A program made the position numbers and the translations under genes. A stretch of 5,348 nucleotides of DNA, taken from the NCBI GenBank assembly GCA_028292785.1, contig JAQGLQ010000510.1, forward strand, positions 1 to 5,348, in the 5' to 3' direction. Positions 1 to 5,348 of the stretch are shown piece by piece. Each line of letters starts with the position of its first letter. The stretch's first letter is position 1. The notes beneath the pieces were generated by a model. It saw only the letters and a program-made list of their open reading frames with translations. It was not told the origin of the DNA and ran no database searches. The stretch comes from Noviherbaspirillum sp. (GTDB lineage: Bacteria > Pseudomonadota > Gammaproteobacteria > Burkholderiales > Burkholderiaceae).

Positions 1-848
1 GCACTGAAGAACAGAAGCAGCGCTATCTGACGCGGGTTGGACTCGGCGATGCCATCGCCGCGTTCGCGCTGTCGGAGCCGGAAGCCGGTTCGGATGTCGG
101 CGCCATGCAATGCGTTGCGGTTCCCGACGGTGAACACTATGTGCTGAATGGCGAGAAGACCTGGATCTCGAATGGCGGCATTGCCGACTTCTACGTGGTG
201 TTCGCGCGCACCGGTGAAGCGCCCGGCGCGCGCGGCATATCCGCTTTCATCGTGGATGCGGATACGCCGGGATTCGAGGTCGCCGAGCGCATCGAGGTGA
301 TCGCGCCGCATCCGCTGGCGCGCATCCGGTTCGAGGACTGCCGCATTCCGGCCTCCTGCCGCATCGGCCTGCCCGGACAGGGATTCAAGGTGGCGATGGC
401 GACACTCGATATATTTCGCACATCGGTAGCCGCCGCGGCGCTCGGCTTCGCGCGCCGCGCGCTGGATGAAGCCATGCAGCGCGCCGTCACGCGCAAGATG
501 TTCGGCCAGACGCTTGCCGATTTTCAGCTGACCCGCGCGAAGCTGGCGCAGATGGCGACCGGTATCGACGCCGCCGCGCTGCTCACCTACCGTGCCGCAT
601 GGCAGCGCGACCGCGGGCGGCGCGTGACGAAGGAAGCGGCAATGGCTAAACTCACCGCCACCGAAACCGCGCAACAGGTCATCGACGACGCCGTGCAGAT
701 GTTCGGCGGCCTCGGCGTGACAAGCGGACATCCGGTGGAAAGGCTGTACCGCGAGATCCGCGCATTGCGCATTTATGAAGGAGCAACGGAAGTGCAACAA
801 CTGATCATCGCCCGCGAACTGCTCAACGAAGCGGGGGCAACGGCATGA
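1..848 (+). CDS. Acyl-CoA dehydrogenase, C-terminal about three quarters (5' end outside window)
   Basis: FAD-dependent enzyme that introduces a trans-2 double bond into an acyl-CoA and passes electrons to electron-transfer flavoprotein in the cytoplasm. The frame is open from the left edge (first whole codon at 3) and gives 281 residues; the family is usually about 380, so roughly 100 N-terminal residues are missing. Visible family marks, in order: TEEQKQRYL at the very start; the flavin-contacting [12 protein letters not shown] (63-98); TWISNGG (162-182) in the middle beta domain; [11 protein letters not shown] and QMFGGLGV in the C-terminal helical domain; and [10 protein letters not shown], whose Glu codon (777-779) sits where short- and medium-chain enzymes carry the catalytic base. 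The usual YEGT is YEGA here. ATG 105 is internal, because conserved sequence continues upstream of it. The stop overlaps the thioesterase start by four bases, so the two are co-transcribed and probably share a pathway. Substrate chain length or aromatic character cannot be read from this fragment. Confidence 0.95.
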   Translation, partial: TEEQKQRYLTRVGLGDAIAAFALSEPEAGSDVGAMQCVAVPDGEHYVLNGEKTWISNGGIADFYVVFARTGEAPGARGISAFIVDADTPGFEVAERIEVIAPHPLARIRFEDCRIPASCRIGLPGQGFKVAMATLDIFRTSVAAAALGFARRALDEAMQRAVTRKMFGQTLADFQLTRAKLAQMATGIDAAALLTYRAAWQRDRGRRVTKEAAMAKLTATETAQQVIDDAVQMFGGLGVTSGHPVERLYREIRALRIYEGATEVQQLIIARELLNEAGATA

Positions 849-1297
849 GCGCCGCGTCCATCACGGGGAGCGGCGCGCCGTTCGCGACCGCATTCAAGGT
901 CCGCTTCGCCGACTGCGACCTTGCCGGCATCGTGTTCTATCCGCGCTACATCGAGATGTTCAACGCCGTCGTCGAGGACTGGAGCGCCGACGGACTCGGT
1001 GTGCCTTTCCGCGCGCTGCATCTGGAACACGGACTGGGATTCCCGACCGTGCATCTCGAAACCGATTTCAGGATGCCAAGCGAACTCGGGGACATGCTGC
1101 GCGCCGAACTCGCCGTCGAAAAAATCGGCGGCGCTTCCTTTACCATCGCGATCCGGCTGCTCGGCCCCGGCAACGAGGAACGGGTGCGGGCGAAACTGGT
1201 TCTCGCGACCATGGATCTGAAAACGCGGCGCGCGGTACAGATTCCCGAGCCGCTGCGCGGACGCATCGCGGCCTTTCTCACGCCGCGTTCGGCCTGA
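845..1297 (+). CDS. Acyl-CoA thioesterase, 4-hydroxybenzoyl-CoA thioesterase (4HBT) hotdog family
   Basis: Predicted cytoplasmic hydrolase that cleaves an acyl- or aroyl-CoA to the free acid and CoA. At 150 residues it has the usual single-hotdog length. The signature lies at residues 19-34: [15 protein letters not shown] matches the 4HBT active-site segment, with Asp25 aligning to the catalytic Asp17 of the Pseudomonas enzyme, followed by the long helix [13 protein letters not shown]. Later strands ([32 protein letters not shown]) fit the hotdog sheet, and members work as dimers or tetramers. The ATG overlaps the acyl-CoA dehydrogenase stop (ATGA), which indicates translational coupling. The 20 or so residues before the conserved core are a plausible tail, so the start is probably right. 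Its position in the operon suggests it releases or recycles CoA from an intermediate of the same catabolic route. The real substrate is unknown; YbgC-like short-chain activity is the main alternative. Confidence 0.9.
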   Translation: MSAASITGSGAPFATAFKVRFADCDLAGIVFYPRYIEMFNAVVEDWSADGLGVPFRALHLEHGLGFPTVHLETDFRMPSELGDMLRAELAVEKIGGASFTIAIRLLGPGNEERVRAKLVLATMDLKTRRAVQIPEPLRGRIAAFLTPRSA

Positions 1298-1316
1298 CCT
1301 TCGGGAGGGAGAACGC

Positions 1317-1709
1317 ATGCAAATCCTGCAACCACCCGGCTGGGCCCGCCCCAGAGGTTATTCGAACGGCATCTGCGCATCCGGCCGCCTGGTTTTCGTC
1401 AGCGGCATGATCGGGTGGGATGCGCAAGGCGTGTTCCATACCGACGACTTCGCCGGCCAGGCGAGACAGGCGCTGCTCAATATCGTCGAGGTGCTGGGGC
1501 AAGCCGAAGCCGGGCCGGAACACATCGTGCGCATGACCTGGTACGTGGTCGACAAACAGGAATATGTCTGTTCATACGCGGAAATCGGCCGCGTCTACCG
1601 GGAGATCATAGGCATGCATTTTCCGGCGATGACCGCGGTGCAGGTGGCGGCTCTGATCGAGGACCGCGCGCGCGTGGAGATCGAGGTGACGGCCGTGGTG
1701 CCGGAATAG
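1317..1709 (+). CDS. Rid family protein (YjgF/YER057c/UK114), non-canonical, lacking the catalytic Arg
   Basis: A 130-residue protein of standard Rid length; such proteins form trimers with active sites between subunits. Family marks are RGYSNGI near residue 13, RLVFVSGMIGWD (24-35), the helix QARQALLNIVEVL (48-60), the region around HIVRMTWYV (69-77), and the end HFPAMTAVQV...RVEIEVTAV. RidA deaminates reactive enamine/imine products of PLP enzymes using Arg105 in FPAR. Here that position is Met105 (FPAM), while the Glu of the VEIE segment is kept. Known Rid subfamilies without this Arg do not show the deaminase activity, so I infer a different or ligand-binding role. A strong Shine-Dalgarno sequence (GGGAGGGAG, 1303-1311) precedes the ATG, and the thioesterase ends 19 bases upstream, so it is the third gene of the same operon. 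Rid paralogues are often found in catabolic operons for aromatic or amino-acid-derived compounds. Confidence 0.9.
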   Translation: MQILQPPGWARPRGYSNGICASGRLVFVSGMIGWDAQGVFHTDDFAGQARQALLNIVEVLGQAEAGPEHIVRMTWYVVDKQEYVCSYAEIGRVYREIIGMHFPAMTAVQVAALIEDRARVEIEVTAVVPE

Positions 1710-1723
1710 AGCATGGCGGCCCA

Positions 1724-1796
1724 AACAGGATGGCAGGCTCGTTTTCATTGCTTATTCCGGTACGCACCTCTATTTTTCCATCCGTTGTTATTTTTT
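1724..1796 (+). terminator. Possible weak terminator after the Rid gene
   Basis: GGATGG (1728-1733) pairs with CCATCC (1778-1783), extended by AAC/GTT with one bulged A. The 3' arm is followed closely by a T run (TTATTTTTT, 1788-1796). The 44-base loop is far longer than in a usual intrinsic terminator, so this is only a candidate end for the catabolic operon. The T run also lies over the last codons of the convergent minus-strand gene. Confidence 0.2.
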
Positions 1797-2300
1797 CTGC
1801 TTGGTTTCAGCTATGTACTGCATGTATTTTTCTTGCGTTAGTTTTGCCAAGCTTCGGTCCTGGTGCAAATGTCCCTTGAGATTTTTAGACATGTGGTGCA
1901 GCAACGCGCGGTTGTTGAAGGACTCTCCGTTAAGCATGACGAACCCCGTATCGTTGGACGAATGCTTTCTGCGCAGTTCCGCCACAACCGAAAAAGAGAT
2001 GTCGCCCGTTTGACTTTTTTCGGTTTGGGACTCTCCGTCCCGCGAATCATCGGGCGTGCAATCAAATATGCTGCGGACGTCGTTGGGATCCCAAAAATTC
2101 AGTTCATCAGGGCCTTCAAACATATTAATTATCTGGTTATCTTGATTGGCTTGAATGTCGTCTTGAGCGTCGTTTTCGGTTGGCGTGGCGCCACTGGATG
2201 GAAATTTGGCAGGGATTCGATTGATCATGTTCTCAAATGCGGTGTTGACTGGTATATGGGCCGGCGATCGGTGCACGCTTCCCTTGCAGGCTGATCGCAT
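1788..2300 (-). CDS. Hypothetical hydrophilic acidic protein in an AT-richer insert (unrecognised)
   Basis: I do not recognise this 170-residue protein. It has no obvious signal peptide or membrane segment. Residues 40-105 are rich in Asp, Glu, Asn, Gln and Ser and look disordered, apart from an IINMFEGPDELNFWDP patch (57-72) that could be a short binding motif. The last 50 residues look helical and turn basic, ending KQKK. Base composition is about 49% G+C over most of the gene, well below its neighbours, and about half of the last codons end in A or T, which suggests acquisition by transfer. The start is unsure: ATG 2300 has no clear Shine-Dalgarno sequence, while the in-frame ATG at 2228 (Met25) is preceded by a GAGA stretch, which would give 146 residues. 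It is convergent with the Rid gene and divergent from the nuclease operon. An overlapping plus-strand frame is less protein-like. A secreted effector or a small accessory protein are possible, but nothing proves either. Confidence 0.5.
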   Translation of the reverse strand: MRSACKGSVHRSPAHIPVNTAFENMINRIPAKFPSSGATPTENDAQDDIQANQDNQIINMFEGPDELNFWDPNDVRSIFDCTPDDSRDGESQTEKSQTGDISFSVVAELRRKHSSNDTGFVMLNGESFNNRALLHHMSKNLKGHLHQDRSLAKLTQEKYMQYIAETKQKK

Positions 2301-2312
2301 GAGGATCGACCG

Positions 2313-2342
2313 GAAAGCTTGAAAAGAATATAAGAAAGCTTG
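2313..2342. repeat. Direct repeat GAAAGCTTG, two copies 21 bp apart
   Basis: Identical 9-base units occur at 2313-2321 and 2334-2342. Each contains the palindrome AAGCTT, and start-to-start spacing is 21 bp, about two helical turns, so both would face the same side of the DNA. They bracket the candidate -10 box of the minus-strand gene, which is compatible with a paired operator. Chance occurrence in this AT-rich patch is possible. Confidence 0.4.
2327..2332 (-). promoter_or_regulatory. Candidate -10 box for the minus-strand hypothetical gene
   Basis: On the minus strand this reads TATATT, one mismatch from TATAAT, about 27 bases upstream of ATG 2300 and about 100 upstream of ATG 2228. No good -35 box lies at 16-18 bp, so an activator or alternative sigma factor would be needed, or the match is fortuitous. 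Confidence 0.25.
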
Positions 2343-2352
2343 TGTCGGATCA

Positions 2353-2383
2353 TCGTAAATTAGCCTGCGCTAATTCGATACGA
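2353..2383. repeat. Interrupted inverted repeat between divergent genes (candidate operator)
   Basis: A perfect 7-bp inverted repeat, AATTAGC (2358-2364) and GCTAATT (2369-2375), has a 4-base centre CTGC. It is extended outward by TCGTA (2353-2357) and TACGA (2379-2383), with three unpaired bases (CGA) on the right arm. Arms total 12 bp. It lies between the two candidate divergent promoters, about 30 bases from the nuclease -10 element and about 20 from the other, which fits binding by a dimeric regulator. There is no T run, so it is not a standard terminator. Confidence 0.5.
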
Positions 2384-2412
2384 CCGCCGGACGACTACTC
2401 CCTGCCGCAATT

Positions 2413-2421
2413 TGCTATATT
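2413..2421 (+). promoter_or_regulatory. Extended -10 promoter element of the nuclease-ATPase operon
   Basis: TGCTATATT matches the extended -10 consensus TGnTATAAT with one mismatch. An extended -10 can act without a strong -35, and none is seen at 17-18 bp (GACTAC / CGACTA). The predicted transcript start near 2428 leaves a leader of about 45 bases before the TTG start. Confidence 0.4.
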
Positions 2422-2458
2422 CCCGTCCATCGGACGCGCCCGCGCCCGGCCACCCAAG

Positions 2459-2464
2459 AAAGGA
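2459..2464 (+). promoter_or_regulatory. Ribosome binding site that decides the TTG start at 2473
   Basis: AAAGGA (2459-2464) sits 8 bases before TTG 2473, a good Shine-Dalgarno spacing. An ATG at 2465 touches the Shine-Dalgarno directly and is out of frame, so it should not be used. No in-frame ATG or GTG lies between TTG and the upstream stop at 2371-2373. Confidence 0.7.
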
Positions 2465-2472
2465 ATGCACGT

Positions 2473-3591
2473 TTGGTCCACCTCCTCCATACGGCAGACT
2501 GGCAAATCGGCACCAAGTTCGGCCAGTTCACCGCGGAAGAAGCGGCCCTGCTGACCGAAGCGCGCTTCGAGACGGTTGAAAGAATTGCACAACTGGCCTC
2601 CGCGCGGGGCGTGCAGGCGGTGCTCGTCGCAGGCGACGTTTTCGACCAGCAGACCGTCACCGATAAAGTGATCCGCCGCCTGTTCGCATCGCTGTCCGGC
2701 TTCGCCGGCCAGTGGGTGATGATCCCCGGGAATCACGACGCCGCGCTGCCGGAAAGCGTGTGGACGCGCGCGGCGCGCCTGAACTGCATTCCGCCGAATG
2801 TCCGCCTCTTGTTGACGCCGCAGGTGGCGTCCTTCGATGAAGGATTCTCGGTGCTGGCCGCGCCGCTGACCCAGCGGCGCACCTTCGACGATGTCACCGA
2901 ATTCTTTGACGGCGCGGCGACACCCGAGGGAAATGTGCGCATTGGCCTGTCGCACGGCAGCGTACTGCAGCGCCTGCCGGAAGGCATCGATGCCGGCAAC
3001 CCGATTGCGGAAGACCGGACCGCGCACGCCGCGCTCGACTATCTGGCCCTGGGCGACTGGCACGGCGTGTACATGGTGAACGAGCGCATGTGGTATTCGG
3101 GCACACCGGAGACTGACCGCTTCCGGCAGAACCGCTCCGGCATGGTGCTGGAAGTGAGCATCGCGGCACCGGGCGCATTGCCGCAGGTGATTGAGCACCG
3201 CACCGGCAGGTATGACTGGCATCGCTGGGATGAAACGCTGGAGGTTTTGTCCGATGTGGAAGTCCTGACCGGCAGACTGGCGGCGCTGTCGGGCAAGGAC
3301 GTGGTGTACTTGACCGTAAGCGGCTCGATCGACCTGTCAGCATCGCGCATGCTCGAAGCGGCGATAGCGGCGACCGGTGCACGGGTGCGCGCATTGCGCG
3401 CCGACTTTTCCGGCCTGCGGCTGATGCCGACCGCCGATGACCTTGCGGAACTCGGCGCGCAGGGCGGCTACGTTGCCAACGTCGTGGCGAAACTGAAAAC
3501 CGCGCAGAACGATCCGGCGCAAAGCGCGGTCGCGACCGAGGCGATGATGCTGCTGTCGCGCATCAGCCGCCACCTCGGGAGGCGTCAATGA
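2473..3591 (+). CDS. Mre11/SbcD/YhaO-like metallophosphoesterase, DNA repair exonuclease subunit
   Basis: Predicted Mn-dependent DNA nuclease subunit working with the ATPase encoded next. The TTG start is chosen because the product then begins MVHLLHTADWQIG, aligning with SbcD's MRILHTSDWHLG, and because of the Shine-Dalgarno at 2459. The 372 residues match SbcD/YhaO length. Phosphoesterase motifs in order: D9-W-Q11; AGDVFD with Asp55 and Asp58; PGNHD with Asn87, His88 and Asp89; LSHGS with His161; and LGDWHG with Asp195 and His197. The nuclease fold covers about residues 1-230. The rest should be the capping domain, ending in a helix (SRISRHL) that may contact the ATPase coiled coil. Oddities: Gln11 replaces the usual His of DxH, and Asp195 replaces the first His of GHxH; both can still bind metal, so activity is likely but metal preference may differ. 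It overlaps the ATPase gene by ATGA. A role in double-strand break repair is most likely; a defence role cannot be excluded. Confidence 0.88.
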   Translation: MVHLLHTADWQIGTKFGQFTAEEAALLTEARFETVERIAQLASARGVQAVLVAGDVFDQQTVTDKVIRRLFASLSGFAGQWVMIPGNHDAALPESVWTRAARLNCIPPNVRLLLTPQVASFDEGFSVLAAPLTQRRTFDDVTEFFDGAATPEGNVRIGLSHGSVLQRLPEGIDAGNPIAEDRTAHAALDYLALGDWHGVYMVNERMWYSGTPETDRFRQNRSGMVLEVSIAAPGALPQVIEHRTGRYDWHRWDETLEVLSDVEVLTGRLAALSGKDVVYLTVSGSIDLSASRMLEAAIAATGARVRALRADFSGLRLMPTADDLAELGAQGGYVANVVAKLKTAQNDPAQSAVATEAMMLLSRISRHLGRRQ

Positions 3592-5348
3592 AGCTGTCAC
3601 GCATCGTGATCGAAGATTTCCGGCAGTTCACCGGCCGCGTCGTGATCGACGGCCTGCATCCCGGGCTGAATATCTTCACCGGCCCGAATGAAGCGGGCAA
3701 GACCAGCATCGCGACTGCGGTGCGCACCGTCTTTCTGGAGAAACACCGGTCCGGCACACTCAAGCACTTGGTGCCATGGCAAGCCTCATCCGGGCAGCCG
3801 CGCATCGAAGTCGAGTTCAGCACCGGCCAGCAACGCTATCTGTTGCGAAAGAGTTTCGTCACCAGGGCGCGCTGCGAACTGATCCGCGATGGCCAGCATC
3901 GCCTCGAAGGCGAGGAAGCTGAAGAGGCGCTATGCGCCCTGCTACGCTTTTCGCGGCCAGCCAGGGGATCGGCGGTACCCGAACACTGCGGCATACCCGG
4001 CCTGCTGTGGGTGACACAAGGACAGGCACAGGATGTGGACGGGCCTGTGACGCATGCCGCGACCTACCTGCGCGATGCGCTGACCCAACTGTCCGGGGCG
4101 ACGGTCGAAGCGGGCGAGGACGTGCTGATTTCGGCAGTGAAGCAGGAACTGAACGCGCTGCTGACCGAAAGAACCAGGAAGCCCACCGGCGCCCTCGCGG
4201 CGATCGATGAGGAACTGCATGCAGCCCTGGAGCAGCAACGGCAATTGCGCGGCCAGCAGGCGCTGTATGAGGATGAAGTGGATCGTCTGGTCAGACTGCA
4301 AGCCGAGTACGACGAGATGTCGCGCCGCAAGCCGTGGGAAGCGCTGGAACGGAAAGCCGCCGATGCGCAAGGCAAGGTGGCGGCACTGCGCGCCGCCAAG
4401 GCCGCGCTCGCCCAGTCTGAAATGGCGCAGGCCGCCGCGCAAGAGCAGAGCAAACTGTTGCGCGAGCATGTGCAGAATGCGGGCAAGGAGCTGGAAGCGC
4501 TCGAGCGCCTGGCCGCCGAACAGGTCAAGGCACAGCACGACGCGCGGCAGGCGACAGCCGAATCGCAGGGGCTCGGCGCGGCGCTGGATGCGGCCGCGGC
4601 CGCGATGGAACTGGCGCAACAGCGGCTGCAGCTGGCGCTGGCGGCCCAACAGGCACACGATCTGCATGCCCAGACGGAACTGCAGCAAGCCGACGTCGAC
4701 CGCTTCGAGAAGGAGCTCGCCAATGCGCGCAACGTCGGCGCGCAGATCCGGGTGCTCGAGGAGCGCGTCAATAAAAGCGAGATCGACGAAAAAAAATTGC
4801 GCCGGTTGCGCGCGCTTGAAACGGAACTCTCGAACCTGCAGGCGAAGATGGACGTCGCCGGTACCCGCATCGAATACCGGCTGGACGCCGGAAAACAGCT
4901 TTCGTTGAACGGGCAGCCGCTGCAGGGCAGCGGGCAGCTGCGGCTGGAAGGAAAATCGGTGTTGCGCATCCCGGACATCGGTGAAGTGTCGATCACGCTG
5001 GGCGCATCGAACATCACTGATCTGTCCGCCGAATACGGCGAAAAAAAATCGGAGCAGGCCGCCGTGCTGCTCGCCCTCGGGGCAGCCACGTCGGCGGAGG
5101 CGGAACTGCGCTTCGAGGAACATCGGGCCCACAAGCAGGAACTCGAAAACCAGCGGCGCGTGCTGCGGATATATGCGCCGGACGGCATCGATGCGCTGAA
5201 AAGCGCCGTGGGCACGGCGCTGGCGCGTGTCGAGGGAACGCTGGCGCGGCTGCGCGACATGCCAGATAGCACGGCGACCATGCCCTTGCAGCAGGCGAAG
5301 GAAGAAGCGGCCGACGCGGTTGCCCGCTACAGCGCGCTGCAACAGCGC
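3588..5348 (+). CDS. Rad50/SbcC/YhaN-like SMC-type ATPase, N-terminal 587 residues (3' end outside window)
   Basis: Predicted ATPase partner of the preceding nuclease, opening and closing on DNA ends with ATP. The frame is open from ATG 3588 to the right edge (I translated every codon), giving 587 residues; the second ATPase half (signature motif, Walker B) is not in view. N-terminal ATPase lobe: MKLSRIVIEDFRQF, then Walker A GPNEAGKT (residues 32-39, Lys38), a variant typical of YhaN and RecF-like ATPases, and a Q-loop candidate LLWVTQGQ around Gln144. A long Ala/Glu/Gln/Leu/Arg-rich coiled coil spans about 205-424. Residues 425-479 form a beta-rich, glycine-containing block in the hinge position (GKQLSLNGQPL ... 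VLRIPDIGEVSITLG), after which coiled coil returns (about 485-587). No CxxC zinc hook is present in the visible part; the only Cys residues lie in the ATPase lobe. GGGAGG (3577-3582) precedes the ATG by 5 bases, and the start overlaps the nuclease stop, indicating coupled translation and a stable complex. Confidence 0.9.
   Translation, partial: MKLSRIVIEDFRQFTGRVVIDGLHPGLNIFTGPNEAGKTSIATAVRTVFLEKHRSGTLKHLVPWQASSGQPRIEVEFSTGQQRYLLRKSFVTRARCELIRDGQHRLEGEEAEEALCALLRFSRPARGSAVPEHCGIPGLLWVTQGQAQDVDGPVTHAATYLRDALTQLSGATVEAGEDVLISAVKQELNALLTERTRKPTGALAAIDEELHAALEQQRQLRGQQALYEDEVDRLVRLQAEYDEMSRRKPWEALERKAADAQGKVAALRAAKAALAQSEMAQAAAQEQSKLLREHVQNAGKELEALERLAAEQVKAQHDARQATAESQGLGAALDAAAAAMELAQQRLQLALAAQQAHDLHAQTELQQADVDRFEKELANARNVGAQIRVLEERVNKSEIDEKKLRRLRALETELSNLQAKMDVAGTRIEYRLDAGKQLSLNGQPLQGSGQLRLEGKSVLRIPDIGEVSITLGASNITDLSAEYGEKKSEQAAVLLALGAATSAEAELRFEEHRAHKQELENQRRVLRIYAPDGIDALKSAVGTALARVEGTLARLRDMPDSTATMPLQQAKEEAADAVARYSALQQR

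Noticed and set aside
1415..1879. A 154-codon plus-strand frame overlapping the Rid gene
   Set aside because: Shifted frame of the Rid gene with an Arg/Gly-rich translation; the end run into the AT-rich region is hydrophobic only because of base composition.
1863..2294. A 143-codon plus-strand frame opposite the orphan gene, with a hydrophobic stretch that could be read as a membrane helix
   Set aside because: No Shine-Dalgarno sequence before its ATG and a less natural composition than the minus-strand product. I prefer the minus strand, but not with certainty.
2465..2554. ATG at 2465 as a possible start just before the nuclease
   Set aside because: It is out of frame with the nuclease, lies directly against the Shine-Dalgarno with no spacing, and its frame ends at 2554 with no recognisable product.
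2395..3222. A 275-codon minus-strand frame opposite the nuclease gene
   Set aside because: Arg/His/Gln-rich with no motif, and it covers the nuclease gene, whose plus-strand motifs are complete.
4207..4908. A 233-codon plus-strand frame inside the ATPase gene
   Set aside because: An Arg/Trp/Ser-rich translation typical of a shifted GC-rich frame; the ATPase frame runs unbroken through it.
3942..5342. A 466-codon open frame on the minus strand opposite the ATPase gene
   Set aside because: Its translation is rich in Arg, Leu, Gln and Phe with no family motif, while the plus strand carries Walker A, a Q-loop and coiled coil. Long antisense frames are expected opposite GC-biased codons. The same holds for the 4064-5281 minus frame.
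1..5348. CRISPR array, tRNA, rRNA or insertion sequence
   Set aside because: No regularly spaced repeats, cloverleaf, rRNA stretch or transposase-like protein was seen on either strand.

Overview
The window looks like part of a high-GC proteobacterial chromosome. Codons in the main genes strongly prefer G or C in the third position, and gene starts carry good Shine-Dalgarno sequences. The gene content (a CoA-thioester catabolic cluster beside an SbcCD/YhaON-like pair) would suit a betaproteobacterium of the Burkholderiales type, but the genus cannot be fixed from sequence alone.

Left part (1-1709, + strand): the end of a catabolic operon. An acyl-CoA dehydrogenase lacking its N-terminus overlaps a hotdog-fold acyl-CoA thioesterase by ATGA. 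A Rid (YjgF/YER057c/UK114) family protein follows 19 bases later. The likely theme is oxidation and release of acyl- or aryl-CoA intermediates, with the Rid protein in an accessory role. The Rid protein has Met where the deaminating members have their catalytic Arg, so it is probably not an imine deaminase.

Middle (1710-2472): an AT-richer stretch. I hand-counted about 49% GC over 1801-2280, against 62-70% in three 60-base samples from neighbouring genes. It holds one plausible unrecognised minus-strand gene of 170 codons, hydrophilic and acidic, convergent with the Rid gene. The 172 bases between it and the next gene contain a large interrupted inverted repeat, a 9-bp direct repeat with 21-bp spacing, and candidate divergent promoters.

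Right part (2473-5348, + strand): a two-gene nuclease operon. The first gene is a complete Mre11/SbcD-like metallophosphoesterase starting at TTG. The second, overlapping by ATGA, is a Rad50/SbcC/YhaN-like SMC-type ATPase that is open to the right edge. It has a Walker A motif, a Q-loop, long coiled coil and a beta-rich insert in the hinge position, with no CxxC zinc hook in the visible part. The two products most likely form an ATP-gated DNA end-processing complex for repair or, less certainly, defence. The nuclease has two unusual metal-ligand positions (DxQ instead of DxH, and GDxH instead of GHxH).
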